Source: Candidatus Cloacimonadota bacterium
GTDB taxonomy: Bacteria; Cloacimonadota; Cloacimonadia; JGIOTU-2
Assembly (NCBI GenBank): GCA_014384665.1
Contig: JACNFI010000095.1
Span: 1-28,254 of the forward strand
DNA: 28,254 nt
Direction: 5' to 3'
A program made the position numbers and the translations under genes. Shown here piece by piece: positions 8,053 to 16,880 of the stretch (position 1 is its first letter; each line of letters begins with the position of its first letter). A model generated the notes under the pieces. It ran no database searches. It saw only the letters and a list, made by a program, of their open reading frames with translations, and was not told the origin of the DNA.

Positions 8053-8280
8053 ATGTTATCATGGTTGATTTGGATTGTTATTGGTCTTATACTAATTTTT
8101 ATTGAAATTTTTGCTCATAAGTTTATATTCTTAAGTATAGGAATTTCAGCAGTTATTACAGGAATAATAAATATATTAGGGATTAAGAATTTGATTGTAT
8201 TATTAATTATTTTTTTAATAATAGTATGTTTGAATATTCTTTTTTTAAGAAAGTTAATTACAAAATATTTAATACATTAA
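8053..8280 (+). CDS. short NfeD-like membrane protein
   Basis: 75 residues, almost entirely hydrophobic, with the NfeD/YbbK-type N-terminal pattern WLIWIVIGLILIFIEIFA followed by FIFLSIGISAVITGI and a third hydrophobic stretch. NfeD proteins normally carry a C-terminal OB-fold domain (total about 145 residues or more). Here the protein ends after the membrane part, and no OB-fold coding is visible downstream, so it is a naturally short form or a truncated one. AGAAGG seven to eight bases upstream supports the ATG. NfeD partners are SPFH proteins, and one is encoded at 14841, though not adjacent. Inverted-repeat elements lie on both sides. Confidence 0.6.
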   Translation: MLSWLIWIVIGLILIFIEIFAHKFIFLSIGISAVITGIINILGIKNLIVLLIIFLIIVCLNILFLRKLITKYLIH

Positions 8281-8315
8281 ATAAAGTATATGATTTGATT
8301 AAAATTATTTATAGA

Positions 8316-8514
8316 TGAGTTCACTATAAAAACCCGTCCGTCTGGGCGCCGAGACCGACGAAACACACGAAATACTCGAAAATGGTTTGTGTAAATTCAG
8401 CCCGTCTGCCCGTCTCCCGATATATCGGGAGACGAGACAGAGGCGCCGAGCCTGATAATATACGCATGTATTTTTCGCGTATTTCGTGGGAGATACCTTT
8501 TTATAGTGAACTCA
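8316..8514. mobile_element. MITE-like element with 17-bp perfect termini and TAGA target duplication
   Basis: Perfect 17-bp terminal inverted repeats TGAGTTCACTATAAAAA (8316-8332 and 8498-8514) bound a 199-bp non-coding element, flanked by a direct TAGA at 8312-8315 and 8515-8518. A second inner pair, CACGAAATAC.CGAAAA (8366-8382 and 8472-8488), matches at 16 of 17 positions. A perfect 24-bp palindrome sits near the centre (8411-8434). GGCGCCGAG blocks occur twice. It has the build of a MITE mobilised in trans; no transposase is in the window. Confidence 0.75.
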
Positions 8515-8550
8515 TAGATATTTAATTTATTCTATTTTGGAAGGAGAATA

Positions 8551-8808
8551 ATGCCAGAACATAAATCTTGTAAAAAAAGACTTCGTTCGGATGAAAAAAA
8601 AAGAGTTAGAAATAAATATGTAAAGAAAAGCATTAATACAATGATCAAAAAGCTTAAGAAAATTTCTAATAAAACTGAAATGGAAAAAATGTTACCAAAG
8701 ATCTATTCTTTACTTGATAAGGCAGTAAAAAAAGGTGTAATACACAAAAATAATGCTAATCGAAGAAAGTCTCGTTTAGCAAATTTTGTAAGCAAATTTG
8801 AGTTTTAA
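8551..8808 (+). CDS. rpsT: 30S ribosomal protein S20
   Basis: 85 residues, about one third Lys/Arg, starting MPEHKSCKKRLRSDEKKRVRNK and ending with the S20 hallmark KNNANRRKSRLANFV. S20 binds 16S rRNA as an early assembly protein. GGAAGGAGAATA gives a strong ribosome binding site directly before the ATG. It appears monocistronic, with the MITE-like element upstream and the C25 peptidase gene 44 bases downstream. No terminator hairpin is evident after it. Confidence 0.95.
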   Translation: MPEHKSCKKRLRSDEKKRVRNKYVKKSINTMIKKLKKISNKTEMEKMLPKIYSLLDKAVKKGVIHKNNANRRKSRLANFVSKFEF

Positions 8809-8852
8809 AAATCATTGATTTCATTTATTTACAAACCATACTTTTAAAAATA

Positions 8853-11800
8853 TTGAAAAAGCAATTACTTATTTTATTTTTATTTTTTAATTTTACCTTT
8901 CTATTTGAGAATCTTATTGGAAATAGTTTAAATGTTATAGAATCAAATACTAATTTCCTTATTCTTAAATTTAAGCTTGAAGATTATGATATTAGATATA
9001 CAGAGAATTTTTCTTTCATAAATGCAAAAAACCTTACATATAAAGAGATTGAAGGAGATGCACGACTCCCTGTTTATATTTTCACTGTAGGAATTCCTCC
9101 AGAAGGGCAAATAAATTATACAAAATTTGAAACGAATGTTACAAGCACAACTCTAAAATACCCAGTTGCCCCATATCCAAAATTTATTAAAACACAAGAA
9201 TCTGAAACCTGCCAATTAGTTTATCAAATTAACCCTGATACTTACTACAATACACTTTCACCTGAGCTTATAGAAATTTCTGAACCATATTATTGGAGAA
9301 ATCAAAGAGTTGTAAAATTTATCATTAATCCTTTTTCTGTTGAGAACAATCAACTTATTATTACTGGGCAATTTAAATTAAAAATAAATTTTCCTGGCAA
9401 TGGTAGTAATAAGAATGTTTTTAAAGATAAAAATTTTGAAAACATTTTTAAGAATTCTATAACAAATTTCAATATCGCAAAATACTGGTCTATTGAGCGA
9501 AAACGAGAAGTTCCTGACAATCCTTTTTCGCATGCCGATAGATGGTTCAAAATTCCAATTACCCAAGATGGAATCTACAAGATAACAAAAAGCGAGCTAG
9601 CAAATGCTGGCATTTTTGTAGATGATTTGGCTCCAGAATCTATAAAAATATTCAATGGTGGGGGTTATTCATTAAATAGAAACAGTTATACAGGGCCCAC
9701 AGATTTAAGAGAAATTCCAGTTTTTTTATCACAATTCGGAGATGATTTTTCAATTTACTTTTATGCTCGTGATACAAATGGAAGCAAAATGAATCCATAT
9801 TACAGCAGTCAATACTATAATCCTTACACTGGGGAAAATATTTATTGGCTTACATACAATACGGATTTTACTAATAAAACCGAAAAAAAATTAATATTAA
9901 ATTCTAAACCAACAATTCCTAAAGAAGAATTACTCCAATCTTATCATTTCACAGTGCATTTTGAAGAAGAAAATTTACGAGAAGATTCTAATGGAATCAA
10001 ATGGTTCTGGAAAAATATGTCTTCAGGCAGTTTATATAATTTTAGTTTTACTGTTTCAAATCTTGTAGAAAATGAAAACCAAAAGATTGAGTTAAAATTT
10101 AATACAGGATTATATTCCGGTACTACAATAAAAGTTAATAATGAAACTCCAGATATTACTTGGGGAAATCCAGTATATTTGGAAGGAAATTTTCTGAAAA
10201 ATGGTAATAATTCAATAATTATTTCTCCTTCAAAATCACTTTATTTTGATTATTATAAAGTAGAATATGATAAAAATCTATCAATGGAAAATAATAGAGT
10301 GGCTTTTTCTCTACCTCAAACAAATACCGAGTATGAAATTGAAATTGATAATGTACAAAATAATGAACTGTATATCTTTAAGATTAAAGATTTTGATGAT
10401 GTAGATACAATTTCATCAGAAAATTATAATTATAATCCTGAGTCCAATACCCTTACATTTATTAATTCAATAACTAATTTAAATACAAAATATTATGCTG
10501 TGTGTTATGGAGGTTACTTAACACCAACTGAAATTATTGAAGTGATACTTCATGAAAGAGAAGTATATTACTCATATAATCAAAATGGTCAGGTTGTTGG
10601 AGAAGATAAGGATTGCTATTTAAGGGATAACATAGAACTTGCAAATACAGATGTTATTATCATAACTCCGGAAGTGCTTTATGAAAAATCAAAAGAATTA
10701 GCAGATTTGCATAGTGAAATTGATAGTATGACTGTCCTTGTTGCTAAATTAAGTTATATCTATGATGAATTTTCCTGGGGCTTACCAGATGTAGTTGCTA
10801 TTAGATATTTTCTGCATTATGCTCTTGATTATTATAGTTCAGGATCTGAAAATATAGTTTCTTATGCAATTTTAGCTGGAGATGGGACGAATGATTTTAG
10901 AAAATATGAATCCATTACTGATGATAAGAACAAGTTACCCCCTTTTATTAATGGCACCACCGCTTCTGATGATTATTATGTATATTTTAATAGTGGCTCC
11001 TGTCCTGATATGATGATTGGGAGGTTTCCATGTCAAAATTTATCACAATTTGAAATATCTACAAATAAGGTTATTGAGTATGTTAAATATCCTATTTATG
11101 GTTTCTGGAGAGATAGAATTATTCTATCTGCAGACGATGCTCTTAAGGATGGTGATTATAAAGAACCTGTGCATACTGAGTATGCTGAAGAATATTGTGC
11201 AGATGTGATTCAAAACAATGTTGAACTAATAAAGATATATGGAGTGGAATACCCACTTGATGAATTTCAGAATAAACCTGAAGTTAGAGAGGATATAATA
11301 GCATCTATTAATAATGGAGTTGCTGTATTTTACTATATAGGTCATGGTGGTTATGATGTACTTGGTGATGAGGACTATTTTCGCGGAAGTAGAGATATTT
11401 CAAGGTTGAATAATGCCGACTTTCTTACTTTTTTTGTCGCTGCATCCTGTAATGTAGGGCATTTTGATTCAAATACTTTTGAATGTATGGCTGAGAAAAT
11501 GGTTGTCACCAAAGATAAAGGGGCAATCGCATCACTTGCAGCTTCAAGAGGGGTTGGGTATTCTGATAAATGTAGTAAAGTGGTAGATTCACTTGTAACA
11601 CAAGCAGATAATAATATTCGTATTGGAGAATCAATTTTAATGGCTAAATGTAAAGGTTTAAATAAGAAATATATACTATTTGGTGACCCAGTTATACAAT
11701 TAGTGATTCCCCCAATTTCTGGGTTTCTCAAAATCCCAGATGCATTGCCAGATGATTCATTACAAGCCAGGCAAACTGGATATTTAAAAGGAACTATATC

Positions 11801-12752
11801 TGATATAAGTAGTCAGTATACAGAAGTTTTTGCTGTTACCTATGATACCGATTATGAAGGAACTTATTATGTGGATATCGAACCTTATGAACGCCATTAT
11901 ATAATAAAAGGAAAGCCAATATTCAAAGGTCCAGTTTCATGTTATCAAGATTCATTTTCTCTAAATTTCATAGTTCCAGATGATATTCGTGGAGGACAGG
12001 AAGGACATATTCTTGCATATAGTGTAAACATAAATAAAACTCAAGATATTGTAATGAATTATCAAAAAAGGACAGAACCAGATAATCACAATTTGATTAT
12101 TAATGGTTATTCTGATGCTGTAAATGATGGACCTCCCACAATAGATATTTGGCTTGATAGAAAATCTTTTAACGATGGAGATTATGTTTCTACGACACCT
12201 AAACTTTTTGCAGATATTTCAGATAGCAATGGAATAAATATTACAAATACTCCTGGACATAGAATTTTGCTGACAATAGATGATGAATATGAAGAAAATG
12301 TTACTGATAAGTTTATATATAATCTCAATTCTTATACTGATGGTGCTATTGAATACAAAATTAGCAGTATAGAACCCGGTGACCATACATTGAGATTAGT
12401 TGTGTTTGATAATTTTAATCTACCTAGTTTTAAGGATGTAACTTTTAAAATAAAGGAGCCAGGCTGTATAAGTGCTTATAATGTGCTTAATTATCCAAAC
12501 CCAATGGATGTTCATACATATTTCACTTTTTATTTAGATGGAGATGCAACAGTTGATATAGAAATTTTTACAATTGCAGGAAAAATGATAAAGAGAATTG
12601 ATAATGAACTCTGCCAGCCAGGATATAATCAGATTTATTGGAATGGACGAGATGCGGATGATGATTTTCCTGCAAATGGTGTGTATTTTTATAAAATTTG
12701 CCTGAATTCAAAAAGAACTGATAAAGTTTATAAATTGATTGTTTCACATTAA
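8853..12752 (+). CDS. PorU-like C25 (gingipain family) cysteine peptidase with C-terminal FlgD/T9SS-type domain
   Basis: Large secreted protein of 1299 residues. A signal peptide covers about residues 1-24 (LLILFLFFNFTFLF). At about 230 there is the PorU-type segment WFKIPITQDGIYKITKSEL followed by IKIFNGGGYSL. The C25 caspase-fold domain spans about 600-955, with catalytic His831 (YIGHGGY) and Cys866 (AASCNVGHF). Their 35-residue spacing is close to that of gingipains, and the domain ends with the typical LFGDPVIQL. From about 1213 a beta domain NYPNP...AGKMIKRI...NGVYFYKI resembles FlgD-like or type IX sorting domains. In Bacteroidota, PorU removes such C-terminal signals and anchors cargo to lipid. 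The domain order fits PorU, but the protein could also be a secreted cargo peptidase. The start is TTG without a visible ribosome binding site, chosen for the signal peptide. Confidence 0.82.
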   Translation: MKKQLLILFLFFNFTFLFENLIGNSLNVIESNTNFLILKFKLEDYDIRYTENFSFINAKNLTYKEIEGDARLPVYIFTVGIPPEGQINYTKFETNVTSTTLKYPVAPYPKFIKTQESETCQLVYQINPDTYYNTLSPELIEISEPYYWRNQRVVKFIINPFSVENNQLIITGQFKLKINFPGNGSNKNVFKDKNFENIFKNSITNFNIAKYWSIERKREVPDNPFSHADRWFKIPITQDGIYKITKSELANAGIFVDDLAPESIKIFNGGGYSLNRNSYTGPTDLREIPVFLSQFGDDFSIYFYARDTNGSKMNPYYSSQYYNPYTGENIYWLTYNTDFTNKTEKKLILNSKPTIPKEELLQSYHFTVHFEEENLREDSNGIKWFWKNMSSGSLYNFSFTVSNLVENENQKIELKFNTGLYSGTTIKVNNETPDITWGNPVYLEGNFLKNGNNSIIISPSKSLYFDYYKVEYDKNLSMENNRVAFSLPQTNTEYEIEIDNVQNNELYIFKIKDFDDVDTISSENYNYNPESNTLTFINSITNLNTKYYAVCYGGYLTPTEIIEVILHEREVYYSYNQNGQVVGEDKDCYLRDNIELANTDVIIITPEVLYEKSKELADLHSEIDSMTVLVAKLSYIYDEFSWGLPDVVAIRYFLHYALDYYSSGSENIVSYAILAGDGTNDFRKYESITDDKNKLPPFINGTTASDDYYVYFNSGSCPDMMIGRFPCQNLSQFEISTNKVIEYVKYPIYGFWRDRIILSADDALKDGDYKEPVHTEYAEEYCADVIQNNVELIKIYGVEYPLDEFQNKPEVREDIIASINNGVAVFYYIGHGGYDVLGDEDYFRGSRDISRLNNADFLTFFVAASCNVGHFDSNTFECMAEKMVVTKDKGAIASLAASRGVGYSDKCSKVVDSLVTQADNNIRIGESILMAKCKGLNKKYILFGDPVIQLVIPPISGFLKIPDALPDDSLQARQTGYLKGTISDISSQYTEVFAVTYDTDYEGTYYVDIEPYERHYIIKGKPIFKGPVSCYQDSFSLNFIVPDDIRGGQEGHILAYSVNINKTQDIVMNYQKRTEPDNHNLIINGYSDAVNDGPPTIDIWLDRKSFNDGDYVSTTPKLFADISDSNGINITNTPGHRILLTIDDEYEENVTDKFIYNLNSYTDGAIEYKISSIEPGDHTLRLVVFDNFNLPSFKDVTFKIKEPGCISAYNVLNYPNPMDVHTYFTFYLDGDATVDIEIFTIAGKMIKRIDNELCQPGYNQIYWNGRDADDDFPANGVYFYKICLNSKRTDKVYKLIVSH

Positions 12753-13070
12753 AGTTTTGAAAAAGCTTAACGGGGTAAACCCCGTTAAATAATTCACATT
12801 GTCCATTCTCCGTAGCACTGCGAAGGATGAATTATATAATTATTATCCTCTTCGGTTTGTTATATTTAACGGGGTAAACCGCAAAATAATAATTGATTTA
12901 ACCGCGAATATACGCGAATTTACCCCGTTAGATATTCAGTTTTTTATTTCTATCTCCACCCGGATAATAAAATTATCTAACAGGGTAGACACTAATTTTT
13001 TTCTCTTAATTAGCGAAAATTAGCGTTAATTAGTGGTTGGCAGTAAATAGTTATAATTTTTTGCCAAAGA
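12753..13070. repeat. gene-free repeat region with two TTACCCCGT hairpins
   Basis: No credible gene; the short ORFs here are built from repeats. A palindrome with ten-base arms TTAACGGGGT and its complement is at 12767-12788. It is the left end of a larger hairpin with perfect arms ACCCCGTTAAAT (12779-12790) and ATTTAACGGGGT (12864-12875). A second hairpin, 12919-12990, has arms ACCCCGTTAGAT (12922-12933) and ATCTAACAGGGT (12975-12986), with one mismatch. It sits inside a host repeat of ACCGCGAATATACGCGAAT...ACTAATT..TTAGCG type. The region ends shortly before the mutase start codon. Confidence 0.8.
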
Positions 13071-14711
13071 ATGAAACAAAAATATGAAGAAATCGTGAAC
13101 AAGGTTGTCAAAAAACATCCAGAGAGAAAAGAAAAATTTATCTCCGGTTCTTCAGAGATTGTTAAACGGCTCTATACACAGGACGATATTTCTGCGATGG
13201 ACTCTGATGAAGATATTGGCTATCCAGGATTTTATCCATATACCCGTGGGGTTCAGCCAACAATGTATCGTGGTCGCCTCTGGACAATGCGGCAGTATGC
13301 TGGCTTTGGTACCGCTGAAGAATCTAATAAGAGATATAAATATCTTCTTTCGCAAGGACAAACAGGACTTTCCGTTGCATTTGACCTTTGTACACAACTC
13401 GGCTATGATTCTGACCATCCGATGAGCAAAGGTGAAGTTGGCAAAGTAGGTGTGGCAATTGACACACTTGCTGATATGGAAACCCTTTTTGATGGAATTC
13501 CATTGGATAAGGTTTCAACTTCAATGACGATAAATGCTCCTGCTACAATTCTATTAGCAATGTATATTGCAGTTGCAGAAAAACAAAAAGTTCCAGTAAA
13601 TAAACTCAGAGGAACTATTCAAAATGATATTCTAAAGGAATATACAGCAAGAGGAACATACATTTTTCCTCCGAAACCTTCAATGCGTCTGACTACTGAT
13701 ATTTTCCAATATTGTTCGGAAAATATTCCGAATTGGAACACCATTTCTGTTTCTGGATATCATATTCGCGAAGCAGGGGCAACAGCAGCACAGGAAGTTG
13801 CTTTCACACTTTCAGATGGTATTGCTTATGTTGAAGCTGCGATAAATGCTGGATTAGATGTAGATGATTTTGCTCCACGAATATCTTTCTTCTTTAATGC
13901 ACATAATGACCTTCTTGAAGAAGTAGGAAAATTTAGGGCAGCAAGAAGATTATGGGCAAAAATTATGAAAGAGCGTTTCAATGCAAAAAATCTGAAATCT
14001 TTAATGCTCCGATTTCATACTCAAACTGCTGGTTCTACACTTACAGCACAACAATTAGATAATAATATTGTTCGTGTTGCAATTCAAACTCTGGCTGCTA
14101 TACTTGGAGGAACTCAATCTTTACATACAAATTCCAGAGATGAAGCTTTAGCTCTTCCAAATGAGGATTCAGTAAGAACTGCTCTCCGAACTCAGCAAAT
14201 CGTTGCTTATGAAAGTGGAGTTGCTAATACCATTGACCCATTAGCCGGTTCTTATTATATTGAAAGTATAACTAATAAGATTGAGAAAAAAGCAATGGAT
14301 TATATAAAAAAAATTGATGAGTTAGGCGGTATGATTGAAGCTATTGAAAAGGGTTATGTTCAAAAACAGATTCAGGATAGTGCATATAAATATCAAAAAC
14401 AAATTGAGAATGATGAAAGAATTATTGTAGGTGTTAATAAATTCGTTTCAAATGAAAAGCCTGAACAAGATATTTTAAAAGTAAATGAGCAAATTGAAAA
14501 ATATCAAATTGAAAAATTGAAAGAGGTAAAAAAACAAAGAGATAATGATAAAGTAAAAAGGTCCTTAGAAAGAATAAGACAAGATGCTAAATCATCAAAT
14601 AATCTTATACCTGCATTTCTTGACGCAATTAAAACATATACTACACTTGGAGAAATATGTGATGTTTTACGAAATGAATTTGGTGAGTATAAAGAAAAAA
14701 ATGTTTTCTAA
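13071..14711 (+). CDS. methylmalonyl-CoA mutase, large (substrate-binding) subunit without B12 domain
   Basis: Catalytic TIM-barrel subunit of an adenosylcobalamin-dependent acyl-CoA mutase. By alignment from memory to the Propionibacterium enzyme, Tyr76 (RQYAGF) matches Tyr89, Arg194 (TARGTYI) matches Arg207, which recognises the methylmalonyl carboxylate, and His231 (SGYHIREAGATA) matches His244. The retained Tyr and Arg favour methylmalonyl-CoA over isobutyryl- or hydroxyisobutyryl-CoA. Position 62 (GVQPTMY) is Gln where the classical enzyme has Tyr75; I believe this is common in this subfamily. At 546 residues it ends before the B12-binding domain, which must be a separate gene outside the window. 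The ribosome binding site is weak (CCAAAG). Probable role: succinyl-CoA to propionyl-CoA interconversion. Confidence 0.93.
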   Translation: MKQKYEEIVNKVVKKHPERKEKFISGSSEIVKRLYTQDDISAMDSDEDIGYPGFYPYTRGVQPTMYRGRLWTMRQYAGFGTAEESNKRYKYLLSQGQTGLSVAFDLCTQLGYDSDHPMSKGEVGKVGVAIDTLADMETLFDGIPLDKVSTSMTINAPATILLAMYIAVAEKQKVPVNKLRGTIQNDILKEYTARGTYIFPPKPSMRLTTDIFQYCSENIPNWNTISVSGYHIREAGATAAQEVAFTLSDGIAYVEAAINAGLDVDDFAPRISFFFNAHNDLLEEVGKFRAARRLWAKIMKERFNAKNLKSLMLRFHTQTAGSTLTAQQLDNNIVRVAIQTLAAILGGTQSLHTNSRDEALALPNEDSVRTALRTQQIVAYESGVANTIDPLAGSYYIESITNKIEKKAMDYIKKIDELGGMIEAIEKGYVQKQIQDSAYKYQKQIENDERIIVGVNKFVSNEKPEQDILKVNEQIEKYQIEKLKEVKKQRDNDKVKRSLERIRQDAKSSNNLIPAFLDAIKTYTTLGEICDVLRNEFGEYKEKNVF

Positions 14712-14788
14712 AACAAAGAAAACACAACAAAGAAGAGATAAGCCATTAACTTACCCTAAACATCTCGAATAGAAATATTAAAATGAAA

Positions 14789-14826
14789 AGTTAGTGAGTG
14801 TTCGTGTAAGTTCGTGGCGAAATAAC
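14789..14826 (+). repeat. unoccupied TTCGTGT..TTCGTGGC host repeat
   Basis: AGTTAGTGAGTGTTCGTGT followed by AAGTTCGTGGCGAAATAA. The same host repeat at 27367-27457 carries a 55-bp TTACCCCGT hairpin at exactly this junction (GTGT|AA). This copy therefore serves as the empty-site reference. It ends close to the AGGAGG of the SPFH gene. Confidence 0.7.
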
Positions 14827-14840
14827 TCATAGGAGGAAAA

Positions 14841-15740
14841 ATGGGTATAATAGTCATCATTATAATTCTGATTGTGCTATATTGGCAGGCAAAGAGTATT
14901 TTCCATGATAAAGCTAACCTGGCAAAAACTATTATTATTTTGCTAATTATAATTGGAGTTTTATCACAAACGATTAAAGTTGTAGAACCAGGTAAAGTAA
15001 AAGTGCAGGTGCTGTTCGGAAAGGTGCAAAAAAGGATTTTGCACAGCGGACTTAATTTTGTAAATCCGTTAATAACTATGCGTACTATGAGTGTTCGCAC
15101 AGAAGCTTATACAATGAGTGCTGCACGATATGAAGGTAGAGTCCGAGGCGACGATGCAATAAAAGCATTAACTTCTGATGGTATCATACTGCCTATGGAT
15201 ATTACATGCTTGTTTCATTTAATAGCTGATAAAGCACCAGAGGTATATGAAAAAATTGGCTATGATTATGAATCAAAGATTATCCGACCTGAACTCAAAA
15301 CGATTATCCGACAAGTTATTAGTAACTTTAAAATGGAGCAGGTATATTCTTCTGCAAGAGATACTATTGCTCTAAGAATGAAAGAAGAAGCTCATAAGAA
15401 ATTATTTCCAAGAGGAATATTTATTGAGGATGTTCTTTTAAGAAATGTTACTCTTCCAAAACAGGTAGAAACAGCAATAAATGCAAAAAAGACTGAGCAA
15501 CAAAATTTTGAAAAGATGCTCTATACGCTACAGAAAGAAGGAAAGGAAAAAGAGAGAAAGATTATCGAAGCAGAGGGTATCAAAATTGCCAATCAAACTA
15601 TTGCAGAAGGTCTAACAGAAAGTTATCTTAGATGGTATCAAATTGATATGATGAAAAAATTGATTGATAGCCCGAATAACACGATTATCTTTATTCCAAT
15701 GGGACAGGAGATTACACCGATAATTAATACAGGGAAATAA
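14841..15740 (+). CDS. SPFH/band 7 (prohibitin-like) membrane protein
   Basis: 299 residues. Two hydrophobic N-terminal stretches lie at about 2-16 and 29-48. The SPFH domain follows (VVEPGKVKVQVLFGKVQKRILHSGLNFVNP, then VRTEAYTMS). A Glu/Lys/Ala-rich helical region (about 215-255) comes next, and the tail is LRWYQIDMMKKLIDSPNNTI. SPFH proteins form large membrane rings or scaffolds that organise membrane proteases or microdomains. A strong AGGAGG ribosome binding site precedes the ATG. The last 35 codons and the following spacer are duplicated after bioY (16638-16857). A NfeD-like partner is encoded at 8053, but the genes are not adjacent. Confidence 0.88.
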   Translation: MGIIVIIIILIVLYWQAKSIFHDKANLAKTIIILLIIIGVLSQTIKVVEPGKVKVQVLFGKVQKRILHSGLNFVNPLITMRTMSVRTEAYTMSAARYEGRVRGDDAIKALTSDGIILPMDITCLFHLIADKAPEVYEKIGYDYESKIIRPELKTIIRQVISNFKMEQVYSSARDTIALRMKEEAHKKLFPRGIFIEDVLLRNVTLPKQVETAINAKKTEQQNFEKMLYTLQKEGKEKERKIIEAEGIKIANQTIAEGLTESYLRWYQIDMMKKLIDSPNNTIIFIPMGQEITPIINTGK

Positions 15741-16039
15741 GGAAATAGAGGTATAAGGGAAAAATCAAAAGGCAAAATGTAAAAGGCAAAATTAAAAGTT
15801 ATAGGGCAGAAATTTTTAATATATTGAAATTTTATTCTTTCCCTGTAAATTTATTGCATAGGAATTTCCTTTTTTTCTGACACATAAGTTTTTGGTAGAT
15901 AACTCGTAACCCGTAACCCGTAACTCGAATAGCATTTTTTATCAGTGAATATCTGTGTTTACCCCGTGTAATATAAAACGCTTCACTATTACACGGGGTG
16001 AATCTGTGGCTAATATTTTCTCGGCGGTGAAAGGAAAAA
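15741..16039. repeat. gene-free spacer with duplicated AT-rich block, simple repeats and a TTACCCCGT hairpin
   Basis: The first 100 or so bases (to about 15845) recur at 16746-16857, sharing the block GGCAAAATGTAAAAGGCAAA. Next come tandem TAACCCG units (about 15900-15930). At 15959-16000 there is a hairpin with perfect 13-bp arms ACCCCGTGTAATA / TATTACACGGGGT. It is inserted in a host repeat ATCAGTGAATATCTGTGT|AATCTGTGGCTAA. The region ends at the AAAGG ribosome binding site of bioY. Confidence 0.75.
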
Positions 16040-16636
16040 ATGGAAAATCTAAAAAGAATGAACACAATGGCTGAAGCTTGTTTTCCAAGAATTGGAATTT
16101 TGAGCAATCCGATAATTTATAACTTGCTATTGATTTTAGGTGGCAGTCTCTTTATCTCCTTGACCGCACAATTAGCATTTCGTTTGCCTTTTACTCCAGT
16201 GCCAATAACAATGCAGACATTTGGAGTGCTTTTAATTGGACTTACATATGGTAGCAAGAGAGGTGCTTTAACATTGGTTGCATACCTTGCAGAAGGAGCA
16301 ATGGGCTTACCAGTATTTGCGAATGGTGGGTGTGGAATTGCTTACCTTTGCGGTCCCACAGGTGGATATTTGTTTGGATTTGTAGTTGCAGCATTTGTTA
16401 TTGGATACTTGGCAGAAAATGGCTGGGATAGAAAAATGTTGACTGCATTTGCAGCAATGTTGATTGGCACAATTGTTCTATTTGCTTTTGGTTTGCTCGG
16501 GCTGAGCAGATTTGTTGGTGAAGATAAATTATTTGTCGCAGGATTGATTCCGTTCATTCCAGGTGAGATTTTTAAGAGCATTCTTGTGGCTATTTCATTG
16601 CCAACTGCATGGAAGGTTCTCATAAAAAAATTTTAA
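16040..16636 (+). CDS. bioY: biotin transporter BioY (ECF S-component)
   Basis: 198-residue integral membrane S-component for biotin uptake. Typical BioY segments are FTPVPITMQTFGVLLIGLTYG, YLAEGAMGLPVFANGG, CGPTGGYLFGF and the C-terminal IPFIPGEIFKSILVA. It has six hydrophobic stretches. The ATG has AAAGG seven bases upstream. No EcfA/EcfT genes are nearby, so it would use a shared energising module or act alone. The gene is enclosed by two copies of the SPFH gene tail. The downstream copy begins one base after the bioY stop codon, which marks bioY as a late arrival here. A biotin-dependent carboxylase would fit with methylmalonyl-CoA metabolism (inference). Confidence 0.93.
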   Translation: MENLKRMNTMAEACFPRIGILSNPIIYNLLLILGGSLFISLTAQLAFRLPFTPVPITMQTFGVLLIGLTYGSKRGALTLVAYLAEGAMGLPVFANGGCGIAYLCGPTGGYLFGFVVAAFVIGYLAENGWDRKMLTAFAAMLIGTIVLFAFGLLGLSRFVGEDKLFVAGLIPFIPGEIFKSILVAISLPTAWKVLIKKF

Positions 16637-16637
16637 A

Positions 16638-16745
16638 TGGTACCAAATTGATATGATGAAAAAACTGATTGATAGTCCGAATAATACGATTATCTTTATC
16701 CCGAGGGGACAAGATATTACACCAATAATTAATACTGGAAAGTAG
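16638..16745 (+). pseudogene. orphan copy of the SPFH gene 3' end
   Basis: Reads WYQIDMMKKLIDSPNN... to TGK and a TAG stop: 35 codons, 33 identical in protein to residues 265-299 of the SPFH protein at 14841 (changes Met to Arg and Glu to Asp). At DNA level 14 of 108 positions differ, nearly all silent. The copy therefore diverged as a working gene end, not as junk. It has no start of its own. The following spacer to about 16857 also matches the spacer after the SPFH gene. Confidence 0.9.
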
Positions 16746-16880
16746 TATATAAAAGGAAATAAGGAGATAGGGATATAAGGATATAAGGCAAAATGTAAAA
16801 GGCAAAAAATTAAGAAGCAGAAATTATTAATATAGAGAAGATTTATTCTTTTACCCTATTAGATTTCAATTTGAGGTAGA

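Noticed and set aside
11375..11731. 118-residue reading frame on the minus strand
   Set aside because: It is antisense to the conserved C25 catalytic domain and has no start signal; it is a shadow of that gene.
12799..13023. Possible 74-residue gene
   Set aside because: The reading frame runs through two hairpin repeats, has no ribosome binding site and no protein-like pattern.
15832..16107. 91-residue reading frame on the minus strand upstream of bioY
   Set aside because: It is built from the spacer repeats and the hairpin and has no family resemblance.
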